Shown here: piece after piece, positions 48,102 to 56,407 of the stretch
Numbering within the stretch: position 1 is the stretch's first letter
Layout of the letters: every line of letters starts with the position of its first letter
Assembly (NCBI GenBank): GCA_014360645.1
Contig: JACIXD010000004.1
Coordinates: 124,001-188,000, forward strand
Source of the DNA: Actinomycetota bacterium
GTDB lineage: Bacteria > Actinomycetota > Geothermincolia > Geothermincolales > RBG-13-55-18
Reading direction: 5' to 3'
DNA length: 64,000 nucleotides
The notes under the pieces: generated by a model
The model's input: the letters and a program-made list of their open reading frames with translations, nothing else
What the model was told of the DNA's origin: nothing
Databases searched by the model: none
Position numbers and translations under genes: made by a program

Positions 48102-48469
48102 AGCTCGGTCACGAAGGAGCGGGCGTCCTCGAGGCAGGCGGCGGATGTGAGGGGATCCGCCTCCACCTCCCCGCCGGAGACGCGCCGGTAGAGGTCGGCG
48201 ACGATGGCGAGGGAGCGCTGGTTCTCCTTGCTCAACCCCAGGTGCGGAAGTATCCGTCCCTGGAAGGCCGCCACCACGTCACGCCAATCCGATAGGCCCT
48301 GAGCGGTGTCGAGGGCGGCACGGGCGGCATAGAGCATGGCCAGGAAGGAGCTGGCGACGACCTCTTCGCCCATGCCCGCCAGCAGGAACTCCCCCGCCAT
48401 GGCCAGGACCATGTCCGCCTGCTCCAGCCAGTCCACCGCCGGATCGTCGAACTCGAAAACGCCGACCAC
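48068..48469 (-). CDS. HEPN-domain-like helical protein
   Basis: A 133-residue all-helical protein. DWLEQADMVLAMAGEFL, then ASSFLAMLYAARAALDTA, follow the HEPN pattern in which a helix with xxYYAMFHAARALL is typical. A final helix (CLEDARSFVTELGARV) also fits. The RNase motif RxxxxH of toxin-type HEPN proteins is not evident, and no MNT nucleotidyltransferase partner lies nearby, so it may be a non-catalytic member. The start is placed at GTG 48469 after GGAGGAGG; a TTG 17 codons earlier sits too close to its ribosome-binding site. Confidence 0.6.
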   Translation of the reverse strand: MVGVFEFDDPAVDWLEQADMVLAMAGEFLLAGMGEEVVASSFLAMLYAARAALDTAQGLSDWRDVVAAFQGRILPHLGLSKENQRSLAIVADLYRRVSGGEVEADPLTSAACLEDARSFVTELGARVRPAEED

Positions 48470-48556
48470 CGCGCCTCCTCCCGCGGGCAACCCGTGCGTG
48501 TCGACCCTTGATCGTTCCAAGCCTCCCGATTCTCCGCTCGCGACCCCTTTCTAACT

Positions 48557-48562
48557 TATAAT
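48557..48562 (+). promoter_or_regulatory. -10 element upstream of the DapF-like gene
   Basis: A perfect TATAAT lies 55 bp before the ATG at 48618. No -35 is recognisable at standard spacing. Confidence 0.5.
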
Positions 48563-48617
48563 GTGGGAGGTGGGCGAGGTCAAACGCCGCCGCGGTTCCG
48601 GCCCCGAAAGGAGAGCG

Positions 48618-49481
48618 ATGGAGTTCTTCAAGTACCACAGCCTCGGCAACGATTTCATCCTCATCGACGCCCTGCGCTCGCCATTGCGCCTCTCGCCGGC
48701 GGAGATCCAGATGCTCTGCCACCGTCACTTCGGCATCGGCGGCGACGGGATCCTGGTCATGGAGCCCTCGCAGAGGGCCTTCTGCCGCATGGTCAACTAC
48801 AACCCCGACGCCAGCCAGGCGGAGACGAGCGGCAACGGCCTGCGCTGCCTGGCCAAGCACCTCTACGAGACCGGGCTCTACCCCCACCGGGAGATGGAGG
48901 TGGACACCGCGTCGGGGGTAAAGAAGCTGCGCGTGCGCGTCGCGGGAGGTAAGGTGAGCTCGGTGGAGGTCAACATGGGCCGTCCCGATTTCCGCCGCTC
49001 ATCCATCCCCATGCTGGGAGAACAGGAGGAGGCCGTGGAGGTGGAGCTGGAGGCGGCGGGAAGGAAGCTGGCCGCCACCTGCCTCTCGCTGGGCACGCCC
49101 CACTGCGTGATCTTCGTGGAGGACGTGGAGGGATTCCCGGTGGGAGAGATCGGCCCCCTCATCGAGAGGGATCCCCTCTTTCCTCTCCGCGTCAACGTGG
49201 AGTTCGTGCAGGTGATGGACGTGTCGGAGCTCGGCCAGCGCTCCTGGGAGAGGGGGGCGGGGGAGACCATGGCCAGCGCCGCCGGAGCCGCCGCCGCCGT
49301 CGCCGCGGCGGAGCGCACCGGAAAATGCAAGCGGAAGGTCCACGTGCGCCTCGCGGGAGGGCTCATGGAGGTGGAGATCAACCCGCGGGGCGAGCTGCTC
49401 ACGCGCGGCACCGCCCGCAGGGTCTTCCGCGGCGAGCTCGACGCGGACTGGCGCGAGAGGAGCCGCATCGTCCTCGCCTGA
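48618..49481 (+). CDS. DapF-fold epimerase homologue lacking both catalytic cysteines
   Basis: The 287-residue protein follows diaminopimelate epimerase along its length: HSLGNDFILID, HRHFGIGGDGILVM, NPDASQAE, PLIERDPLFP, VNVEFVQV and WERGAGET. DapF uses two Cys as acid and base, normally in xxCGNG and ACGTG. Here the first site reads ETSGNGLRC (S71) and the second MASAAGA (S220); GNPH also reads GTPH. The classic two-thiol mechanism therefore cannot operate. It may be a diverged isomerase, a binding protein or an inactive paralogue, and a true dapF is expected elsewhere. The ATG follows GAAAGGAGAGCG. Confidence 0.85.
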   Translation: MEFFKYHSLGNDFILIDALRSPLRLSPAEIQMLCHRHFGIGGDGILVMEPSQRAFCRMVNYNPDASQAETSGNGLRCLAKHLYETGLYPHREMEVDTASGVKKLRVRVAGGKVSSVEVNMGRPDFRRSSIPMLGEQEEAVEVELEAAGRKLAATCLSLGTPHCVIFVEDVEGFPVGEIGPLIERDPLFPLRVNVEFVQVMDVSELGQRSWERGAGETMASAAGAAAAVAAAERTGKCKRKVHVRLAGGLMEVEINPRGELLTRGTARRVFRGELDADWRERSRIVLA

Positions 49482-49733
49482 CGGCAATGCCCGGCCACCC
49501 TTTCTCTCCCGCCGGTCGCCCATCGCGTCGGTGCCGGTCGGGACCGGGTCCCCGGCGCGGGAAACCCGGTTATGCCCCCCACTCAGACAAGCCCGCGATC
49601 CTCTCCTCCCCGACAAGCAGAGCCGGGATATCTCCACGCGAACACGGCCGCGTCCAACGACACGCGCGCGACCCTTGGCCTGACGCGCCCTAAGCAGCGG
49701 CCGTGAGCGCCGCCCCGTACGGCCCCGGGCGGT
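49482..49733. other. Spacer between convergent genes
   Basis: This GC-rich spacer lies between the ends of the DapF-like and FmdE genes. I see no T-tract terminator or gene in it. Confidence 0.4.
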
Positions 49734-50285
49734 TTATCCCTCCCGGGCCCGTGCGCAGGGGATGCAGAGGCGTCGGCCGTCCTTCTCCACCAGCCGCGTC
49801 TCCATGGTGGGCTCCCCGCATTCATCGCAGGGCACGGAGGCGCGTATCTCCGCCTCGGCCGGGAGCTCGTACTCCACCTCCGTGATGGAGAAGAGCTCCT
49901 CCGCCGGCGCGGTGAGCAGCCGTTCCGTGACCATCTCGCGCCTGCGCGAAGGGTCCTCTCCCTCTCCGGGGGGAGGGATGGCGCCGGCCTTGAGGCTTAC
50001 CCGCACCGCCCTGCCGGGGCGCCGCCGCGACGCGAAGGTGAACACCTGTTTGCCGTGGTCCCTGAAGACGAGGTTTCCCTTGCCGAAGGTACAGCCCGCC
50101 AGGAACTGCACCGCGTCCACGCTGCAGGAGTCGTTCTCCACCTCGCAGACCAGCTCCTCGTCATAGGCGCGGGCGATGCCCATGCGGAGCATGGCCTCGC
50201 GGGTGGCGCGGTAACCTATGGTCAAGCCCGGGCATAAGTGCCCGTGGAAATCCGCCGCCGCGCGCAGGTCCTCGGGTATATCCAT
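49734..50285 (-). CDS. FmdE family protein with C-terminal zinc finger
   Basis: A 183-residue protein. The N-terminal FmdE domain has FHGHLCPG (H14, H16, C18) and ENDSCSVDAVQFLAGCTFGKGN, the conserved metal-site and Cys residues of the FmdE/FwdE family. A C-terminal finger follows with C153, C156, C174 and C177 (PCDECGEPTME and LCIPC). The family was named from formylmethanofuran dehydrogenase but is common in bacteria without that pathway, often linked to molybdenum or tungsten enzymes; none is encoded nearby. ATG 50285 follows GAGGAGGTG. Confidence 0.85.
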   Translation of the reverse strand: MDIPEDLRAAADFHGHLCPGLTIGYRATREAMLRMGIARAYDEELVCEVENDSCSVDAVQFLAGCTFGKGNLVFRDHGKQVFTFASRRRPGRAVRVSLKAGAIPPPGEGEDPSRRREMVTERLLTAPAEELFSITEVEYELPAEAEIRASVPCDECGEPTMETRLVEKDGRRLCIPCARAREG

Positions 50286-50338
50286 GTCCTCACACCTCCT
50301 CATCTCCTCTCCCGAGGGCGCCGCCCGGCCGCCCTCCG

Positions 50339-51349
50339 TCAGACCAGCCTAAGCGCGGCCGCCAGCTTGAGCAGCCGCACCAGCAGGACCTTCATCACCC
50401 GGGGCGAGGCATGCAGCACCCTCTCCACCTCCACCATCTCCACCACGTTTCCCTCCGGGTCCTTGATATAGGCGAAACTGCCGATGGTGCCCGACCCCAT
50501 GTCCACGCGCGTGGGCGGGTGGTAGAGCTCCGCTCCCCGCCCCAGAAGATCGTTGACCGTGCCCGTAAGATCGGTGACGTCGAAGGCCATCTCCATGAGG
50601 CCCACATCCCCCCAGCGCCTTCCCTCGTAGATGGCCTTGCCCCTGTAACCCGGGGTATGCACCAGCTTCACCACCGCCCGCTCCAGCAACGGCAGGGCGC
50701 TCTCTCCCTCCGGGCGGTGGGCGAGGACGGCCATCTCCATCTCCCTGCCCTCCGTCACCTCGTCCATCTCCGGGATGCGTCCCTTGAACTCGTGCAGGAC
50801 CTCATTAAAACCGAGGATGTCCGTATAGAAGGAACGCGCTCTCGCCATGTCCGCCACCCCGATGGCCACGTGGCGAACTCCCCCCACGGCGGGGCGCCTG
50901 CCCCCCTCCACCTCCACCAGCTGCACCAGAAGGCCGTCGGGATCCCGCAGGTATGCATAGCGCTCCCTTCCGCCCGAGCTCAGCTCCATGCTCCTCACCG
51001 GGGTGAGGAACTCGGCCCCTCTGCTCCTCAGGTCCAGGTACAGCCGGTCGAGCAGATAGGCCTTCAACCCCACCTCGAGGTAACCGAGATCTCCCCACCG
51101 CACGGGCTCGGGCGGCTCCAGGGGACGGGTGGAGGTATGCTCTATGAGCTCTATGGCCCCGCCGCCCCCGATGTTCATGGCCATGAGTGCCCGCATCTCC
51201 ACCACCGCACCGATGATGGGCGCCATCTCCTCCAGGTAACTGGTCTGGTCGCTGAGCTTGATGCGGAAACCCATCAGCCCGCGGTAGAACTCATAGGCAC
51301 GGTCGGCATCGCGCACCCCCATGCCCACATGCTGGAAAGCGGTTATCAT
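50339..51349 (-). CDS. Two-domain VOC-superfamily protein
   Basis: A 336-residue protein made of two vicinal-oxygen-chelate (glyoxalase/dioxygenase) domains. The first starts FQHVGMGVRDADRAYEFYRG and ends YAYLRDPDGLLVQLVEV; the second starts VRHVAIGVADMARARSFYTD and ends FAYIKDPEGNVVEMVEVE. Each has the N-terminal His and C-terminal Glu typical of metal binding. The reaction is unknown (isomerase, lyase or dioxygenase). ATG 51349 is six bases from GAGGAGG. It lies 53 bp upstream of the FmdE gene and may share its transcript. Confidence 0.85.
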   Translation of the reverse strand: MITAFQHVGMGVRDADRAYEFYRGLMGFRIKLSDQTSYLEEMAPIIGAVVEMRALMAMNIGGGGAIELIEHTSTRPLEPPEPVRWGDLGYLEVGLKAYLLDRLYLDLRSRGAEFLTPVRSMELSSGGRERYAYLRDPDGLLVQLVEVEGGRRPAVGGVRHVAIGVADMARARSFYTDILGFNEVLHEFKGRIPEMDEVTEGREMEMAVLAHRPEGESALPLLERAVVKLVHTPGYRGKAIYEGRRWGDVGLMEMAFDVTDLTGTVNDLLGRGAELYHPPTRVDMGSGTIGSFAYIKDPEGNVVEMVEVERVLHASPRVMKVLLVRLLKLAAALRLV

Positions 51350-51888
51350 CTCCATCCTCCTCGCCGACTGCCGCGGCGCCGGGCCCGCGGGACCTCCACC
51401 CTGCATGGCATGCGGATATCCCCACCGGTCACTATTCTATGCCAGCCGCGCCATCCGCGACAGGCGTTCCCTTCCCTTTCCCGTTTTCGGCACGGTCACA
51501 GGGGAGGAACGTGTCCCCCCGGGATGCGAAACGGGCCGCATGGAGGCCGCGGCCGGGCGCGAGGGGGCAGGAGCGCCGCCGTATGGGTCTCTGCCTCCTT
51601 CCGCCCCGCCGGAGGAGGCCGACCGCACGTCCCCTCCTGCCGGCAGTAGAGGAGATCCTCAACGAGAGCGGGGCGCCCCACCAATCTGGAGAGGGAGGAA
51701 AGAGGGCCTCGCCTCGTCGGTCGTCAGGCAAACCACGACCGGCACGGGGAAATGTCAGTAAGAGCCCGGGGGTGACCCGGGAGGCGCCCTGGAGGATAAT
51801 AGAGGAGACGCGCGCCTCGGGACCGCCGCACTGGGGCGCAGACCGGGGGCACGGCCCCGCGGCGAAGAAGCGCGAGGAAGGAGGAGCC
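51350..51888. other. Divergent spacer without a recognisable gene
   Basis: This 539-bp GC-rich stretch lies between the VOC gene (minus) and DUF2804 gene (plus). An open frame runs through it on the plus strand into the DUF2804 gene, but the sequence is low-complexity, and the family homology and ribosome-binding site begin only at 51889. Confidence 0.45.
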
Positions 51889-52938
51889 TTGCGAGAGATA
51901 AAGAGAACGCCTCCCCGCCTGGTGGAGGAAGGGAGGGTGGTGGAGTTCGGCGCCTTCGATGAGCCTTTCAGGGAGCTCAACCTTGAGGAGGCGAGGATAT
52001 TCGTGGGCGGAAGGTCCTCCCTCCGCCCCCTCAACCGCCTCCGGCTCAAGGAATGGCAGCACTTCGGGGTGATCCACCCCCGGCACTATTTCGGCATGGT
52101 GATCTTCGACGCCAAATTCATGGCCGTTTCCTTTCTTTACCATTACGACCGTATAACGGGAGACATGGCGGAGCATTCCCGCCAGGCCGGAGGAGGAAAG
52201 GCGCAGGTGGCGGAGACCACCTGGCGGGGGGAATGCTCCTTCGCCGCCTCCGGCTACTCCCTGCGGTTCGAGAACCGTCTCGAGAAAGGGTATCACCGCG
52301 TGCGCCTCGAGGTCAGGGAGAGGCGCGGCCTGCCGGACATGAGCGGGGAGTTCCGTATGCTGGAAGACATTTCCAAATATCGTCCCCTGGTGGCGGTGAG
52401 CCCCTTCGCCCCCAACCGCCCCCTCTACACACACAAGGCGGCCTGCCCCGTGGAGGGGCGCATCACGGTGGGAGGCACCGAGGTGGAGCTGGAGCCGGAG
52501 CGGGACGTGTGCCTGCTTGACGAGCAGAAGGCCTTCTACCCCTACCGCAGCTTCTGGAGGTGGCTCTGCTTCGGCGGTTTCACCTCCGACGGCACCCTTG
52601 TGGCCGCCAACCTCTGCCACAACAACATCGCCGACGACGAGGAGTACAGCGAGAACTGCTACTGGGTGGGCGGCGAGATCCACCTCACGGGGGCGGCGCG
52701 TTTCGGATACAGCGAGGCGAAGATCCTGGAACCCTGGTTCATCAGGACCACCGACGGGGCGGTGGACCTCTCCTTCCAACCCCAGGGAGAACGAGCAGAA
52801 AGGATCAGGGTGGGCCCCATCCTCTCGGACTTCCACCAGCCCTTCGGGCTCTTCCGCGGCCGGCTGGGCGCGGGCGACGAGGCGGTGGAGGTACGCGACC
52901 TCTTCGGCCTCTGCGAGCAGCACATCACACGCTACTGA
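51889..52938 (+). CDS. DUF2804 family protein
   Basis: From TTG 51889 (after GAAGGAGGAGCC) the protein has 349 residues, the usual length of DUF2804. Features include KEWQHFGVIHPRHYFGMVIF, ACPVEGRITVGG, the conserved DEQKAFYPYRSFWRWLCFGG and a C-terminal QPFGLFRGRL. The fold is thought to be beta-rich and lipocalin-like in related families, but no function is known. It is a single gene with no apparent operon partner. Confidence 0.82.
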   Translation: MREIKRTPPRLVEEGRVVEFGAFDEPFRELNLEEARIFVGGRSSLRPLNRLRLKEWQHFGVIHPRHYFGMVIFDAKFMAVSFLYHYDRITGDMAEHSRQAGGGKAQVAETTWRGECSFAASGYSLRFENRLEKGYHRVRLEVRERRGLPDMSGEFRMLEDISKYRPLVAVSPFAPNRPLYTHKAACPVEGRITVGGTEVELEPERDVCLLDEQKAFYPYRSFWRWLCFGGFTSDGTLVAANLCHNNIADDEEYSENCYWVGGEIHLTGAARFGYSEAKILEPWFIRTTDGAVDLSFQPQGERAERIRVGPILSDFHQPFGLFRGRLGAGDEAVEVRDLFGLCEQHITRY

Positions 52939-53347
52939 GGGCCAGGGCGCGAGGCGGGGTATGGCCTGCGCATAAACCGCTGCCCTGCAGGAGAACGACG
53001 TCCCGGGACACCACCCCGGCCCGCCGCGGCCCGGACGGCCTCGTCCTCTTGCCGGCCCCGCCGCTCCGGGAAGGAGTGCGCCGCAAGGCGCTGCCCGGTC
53101 GCCGGCGGGCTGACCCGCACCGCTGACGCGCTGGCACGGCTGCGCGGGCCGGGCGAAGAACGGGAACGCGAGCCGTCCCTTGATCATCCCGCAGGTACCG
53201 GCATGCGAGCCGGATCCCGGACCGCCTCCTCGGGTCCCCGGGGCATCGCGAGGTTAAAGTATACGCCGCATGAGAACGACAACACACTTATGTGAATGAC
53301 GGTCCGGCCTGGAAATACTCGAGGCCCGATATCAGGGGGTGTGAAAG
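52939..53347 (+). other. Spacer before the zinc-ribbon protein gene
   Basis: This is mostly GC-rich and without a gene. The only AT-rich patch is 53255-53300 (TTAAAGTATAC and TTATGTGAATG), a plausible promoter for the downstream gene. Confidence 0.45.
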
Positions 53348-54220
53348 ATGAAGTGTCCCCGCTGCGGAGCCGACAACGGCGAACAGGCCGAGTGGTGCTA
53401 CCTCTGCGAATACCGCTTCTCCGGAGAGGCGGAGGCGGGAGCGGTCACGCCGGAAGGCGGAGCCGCCGCAGGAACGGCGCCGGCGGTCGGGGCTCCCTGG
53501 GAGGCTGTCCCTCCCTCTTACCCCGCCCCCCCGCAGGCGGTCCAACCTCCGCCGGCCCCGGCGGGTCGGGCCCCGGTCCCGGGCGCTCTTCCGCCCGGCT
53601 TCCATCCCCACCCCGTCGGAAAACGCGTTCCCAGGAACGTCTTCGCGCTGGTGCTGGTGGTGGCACTGGCGGTCATGGCGGCGGGGCTGCTGGCCTTTTT
53701 CCTCCTCCGCGGAAAGACCTATACCATCAAGGTCGACCCACCCCCCGGATATTCCAGAGCCGATGAGGACATGGTCAAGCAAGCCGAGAAGGGTCTCGCT
53801 GACTCCGCCAAGGGCGTATCCCTGGATGAGGTGTTCATAGACGATTCCCGGACCAACTTCGTCTTCGTGTTGCACCAGGACGTGCCCTTCTCCGACGCGC
53901 CCTCGGGCAAGGACCCCGAGGAGATGGAGAAGTACTTCTACGATCATAAGGACGAGTGGACGGAGGCCTTCTCCAGCGGCATGCTGGAGGCACAGCCGGA
54001 CCTGAACCCCCGGCTGGAAAAGTACGAGGTGATAAGGCTGGCCGGGGGGGAGGCCGCCCTGCATATGACCACCTCCCTGGGCATCCAGCAGTACGCCTTC
54101 ACGGTGGATACCCTGTGGATCATCAAGGAGAGCTCCGCCTTCGCCATCGTGGTGGAGGGCCTGGACCCGAACGGGGTCGAGGTGATCGAGTTCCTGCGCC
54201 AGAACGTGACCTTCGAATAG
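53348..54220 (+). CDS. Zinc-ribbon, single-pass membrane protein
   Basis: A 290-residue protein. The N-terminal zinc ribbon has C3-x2-C6 and C17-x2-C20 (CPRCGADN, CYLCEY). A Pro/Ala-rich linker (about 25-90) leads to one transmembrane helix (about 98-119, VFALVLVVALAVMAAGLLAF). The C-terminal ~170 residues would be outside the cell and include a mixed alpha/beta domain with no recognised family. The layout recalls regulators or envelope proteins with a cytosolic zinc ribbon. The ATG follows AGGGGGTGTGAAAG. Confidence 0.75.
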   Translation: MKCPRCGADNGEQAEWCYLCEYRFSGEAEAGAVTPEGGAAAGTAPAVGAPWEAVPPSYPAPPQAVQPPPAPAGRAPVPGALPPGFHPHPVGKRVPRNVFALVLVVALAVMAAGLLAFFLLRGKTYTIKVDPPPGYSRADEDMVKQAEKGLADSAKGVSLDEVFIDDSRTNFVFVLHQDVPFSDAPSGKDPEEMEKYFYDHKDEWTEAFSSGMLEAQPDLNPRLEKYEVIRLAGGEAALHMTTSLGIQQYAFTVDTLWIIKESSAFAIVVEGLDPNGVEVIEFLRQNVTFE

Positions 54221-54436
54221 CCCCGGAGCGGTCACCTCTTCGATCCTCGGGCACGGGGATACAAGGCGCCGTCCAATATAAATGGCCGCGGGGAAGAGAG
54301 CTTGGCCCAAGGAGCCGTGCCGTAGGGTCTCACCTACCCCTCGAAAAATGACCCGGCGTTAGCGGAGCCCCCGTCAGGCCTCCTCTGCACAGGCTTTGCA
54401 GTCCCCCTACCATGCCTTATCCTGGCGCCCCTGGGA

Positions 54437-54445
54437 TGTTAGAAT
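54437..54445 (+). promoter_or_regulatory. Extended -10 promoter candidate
   Basis: TGTTAGAAT (TGn plus TAGAAT) lies 22 bp before the ATG at 54467, which would give a very short leader containing the GGGAGGT ribosome-binding site. Confidence 0.4.
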
Positions 54446-54466
54446 GGCTCCGGGAGGTGATGGGAG

Positions 54467-54973
54467 ATGGAGATGCTGGTATGCCCCGCCATGTCCGTGG
54501 ACGACAAGTACCGTACCCTTTATGCAGCCCTCATGGGGGTGTTCAACGATATCGCGCAATACGCCTCCTCCAGCCTGACCCGGGAACAGAAGCAGGCCCT
54601 GGTCAACGCGGCCATGCACGGGGTTGGCTGGAGCGCGGGCAAGAGGCTGGTCAAGGTCTACCGCCTGAAGCCCACGGTAGAGGACGCGCTTCGCCTTCTG
54701 CTGCTGCTCAACAACGAGTCCCTGGCCTACCTGCCCAAACTGAAACAGATCTACGCCGAGCTGGACGGCGATGTGGGCTACCTCACCATCCGCCGGGATC
54801 CCTGGTACGACTGGTACTTCAAGCACATCGACATCGACTGCGAGGAGAGCTGCTCCCGACACGAGTTCACCGGCCTCGTCTCCCACCTGGGCGGAGATTT
54901 CCGCATCGAGGTGCTGGAGTCCCTGCCCCGCGGCGACGAGCGGTGCCGCTTCCGCATCAGCAAGGGGTCGTAG
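54467..54973 (+). CDS. Small V4R- or ATC-hydrolase-like protein
   Basis: A 168-residue soluble protein. The C-terminal part (CEESCSRHEFTGLVSHLGGD, then ESLPRGDERCRFRI) resembles the ends of V4R domains and of L-2-amino-thiazoline-4-carboxylate-hydrolase-like proteins, with Cys residues in the same pattern. The N-terminal half is helical (YRTLYAALMGVFNDIAQYA). I cannot choose between the two families or assign a substrate. It may be distantly related to the 357-residue protein at 23853-24926. The ATG follows GGGAGGTGATGGGAG. Confidence 0.55.
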   Translation: MEMLVCPAMSVDDKYRTLYAALMGVFNDIAQYASSSLTREQKQALVNAAMHGVGWSAGKRLVKVYRLKPTVEDALRLLLLLNNESLAYLPKLKQIYAELDGDVGYLTIRRDPWYDWYFKHIDIDCEESCSRHEFTGLVSHLGGDFRIEVLESLPRGDERCRFRISKGS

Positions 54974-55053
54974 CCTCGAGCTCAGACTGCTGCGCTATGC
55001 AGAGTTCACCGACGGATTGATGGATCTGGTCCTCGACTCAGTGATGAGTGGAG

Positions 55054-55098
55054 GGGAATCGCGTCATCTCATCATCGAAGATCGAGGCTGCGATTCCC
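55054..55098. other. Perfect 9-bp inverted repeat between convergent genes
   Basis: GGGAATCGC (55054-55062) pairs exactly with GCGATTCCC (55090-55098) around 27 nt. It lies between the V4R-like gene and the PHP operon and could form in either transcript. Confidence 0.55.
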
Positions 55099-55114
55099 GC
55101 AAATGTCCCATGTC

Positions 55115-55138
55115 CGGGGCTGACCCCATTTATTTTTT
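55115..55138 (+). terminator. Intrinsic terminator overlapping the PHP gene end
   Basis: GGGG-CTGA-CCCC is followed by ATTTATTTTTT on the plus strand. The T run is the complement of the last Lys codons and stop of the PHP gene, so terminator and coding sequence share bases. It would end the V4R-like transcript. Confidence 0.6.
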
Positions 55139-55753
55139 CAGCTCATCCAGGTAGGTGGCGTAGAACCTGCCCGCGCGCAGCTCCTCCACCAGCTCCTCCT
55201 CGCTGGCGATGTCCCGTTCGAAGACGGTCACGCACTTGCCCACCTGCCATAACGCGTGGGCGTCGCTCCCGCCCGTCCCGCGCAGGCCCAACTCCTCGGC
55301 CAGGGCGAGGGCCTTGTCGTTGCTGCGCACGGTGTTCGCCCCGTTAAGGGTCTCGATGGCCACGATGTGCCCCAGGAGCTCGCGGGGAAAGTTATGAGCG
55401 TGCTTGTGCTGGCGGCCCCAACCGCGGCAGGGGTGGGCGGGGATGATAACCGCTCCGTCCTCCTCCGCCATCTCCAGCAGCTCCTCGAAGGTGGTCAGAT
55501 GGTACCTGGTGTCTCGCTTCATGCCGTACACCAGCATGTCGCCCAGCTCGGTGTATATCTCGACCCCCCTGAAGACGGGGTAGCCGCTGCCGCGCGCGAA
55601 CTCCACCATCTTGTGGGCGCCGCGGTGGGAATGGTGCTCGGTCACGCAGATGGCGTCGATGCCCAGCTCCCGCACCCTGTCCAGCAGCTCCACGGGCCCG
55701 AGCTGGGAGCAGATGGATCCCAGGTTGGTGTGGATGTGCAGGTCGATGATCAA
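55130..55753 (-). CDS. PHP-domain metal-dependent phosphoesterase (copy 1)
   Basis: A 207-residue PHP-fold hydrolase. Metal ligands are visible in DLHIHT, VTEHHSH, RGVEIYTE, IPAHPCRGW and GGSDAH. Related proteins hydrolyse nucleoside 3',5'-bisphosphates or histidinol phosphate; no specific substrate can be assigned. The start is TTG 55753 behind GGAGG, three bases after the stop of the paralogue upstream, so the pair is one operon. Confidence 0.85.
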   Translation of the reverse strand: MIIDLHIHTNLGSICSQLGPVELLDRVRELGIDAICVTEHHSHRGAHKMVEFARGSGYPVFRGVEIYTELGDMLVYGMKRDTRYHLTTFEELLEMAEEDGAVIIPAHPCRGWGRQHKHAHNFPRELLGHIVAIETLNGANTVRSNDKALALAEELGLRGTGGSDAHALWQVGKCVTVFERDIASEEELVEELRAGRFYATYLDELKK

Positions 55754-55756
55754 GTG

Positions 55757-56407
55757 CTACCTCCAGAACGCCGTAGTCCTGATGCCCTCCGCCTCCGCCG
55801 CGTAGGCCGCCCGGCACCTTCCCGCCCTGATCTCCTCCACCAGTTCCTCCTCGCTCCCCAGCTCGCGTTCGAAAACGGTGAGACAGCGGCCCAACTGCAT
55901 GAGGAAGTGGGCATCGCTACCTCCCACCCCGGGCAGGCCATATCTGCGCGCGTAGGCCTCGGCCGCCTGGTTCGACTCCGGGCTGGAGCCCCCGTTGCGC
56001 ACCTCTATGGCATCCACGTTGGAGAGCAGAAACTCCGCTCTCTCCTCGCCCAGGACGTGGTGAAAACCCAGCGACCCCCGGCAAGGATGGCAGGGGATGA
56101 TCACCCCTCCCCCGCTCTTTACCTCCTCCAGCAACTCCGCGAAGGGCGTGGTGACGGGATAACGCTCGCGGCAGGCGCCGAAGACCAGCATGTCCCCGTA
56201 CTCCGTGTATACCTCCACGCCGCGAAAAACGGGGAACCCCGCCTCCTCGCCCAGGCGCCTCGCTACCTCCGCGCCCTCCAGCTCCTCGTGCTCGGTCACG
56301 CATACCGCGTCAAGCCCGATCTCCGCCGCCGTCCTGATGAGCATGCGGGGCTCGATCTGTGAACAGGGCGATGAGACGGAGGTGTGCACGTGCAGATCCA
56401 CCAACAT
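55757..56407 (-). CDS. PHP-domain metal-dependent phosphoesterase (copy 2)
   Basis: A 216-residue paralogue of the adjacent PHP protein, colinear over its whole length, with DLHVHTSVSSPCSQ, VTEHEEL, RGVEVYTEYGDMLVFG, IPCHPCRGS and GGSDAHFL. The ligand His after VTEH (HSH in copy 1) is replaced by EEL, and the loop after HPCRG differs, so specificity may differ. The ATG follows AGGAGGCAAAAGCG. Confidence 0.85.
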   Translation of the reverse strand: MLVDLHVHTSVSSPCSQIEPRMLIRTAAEIGLDAVCVTEHEELEGAEVARRLGEEAGFPVFRGVEVYTEYGDMLVFGACRERYPVTTPFAELLEEVKSGGGVIIPCHPCRGSLGFHHVLGEERAEFLLSNVDAIEVRNGGSSPESNQAAEAYARRYGLPGVGGSDAHFLMQLGRCLTVFERELGSEEELVEEIRAGRCRAAYAAEAEGIRTTAFWR

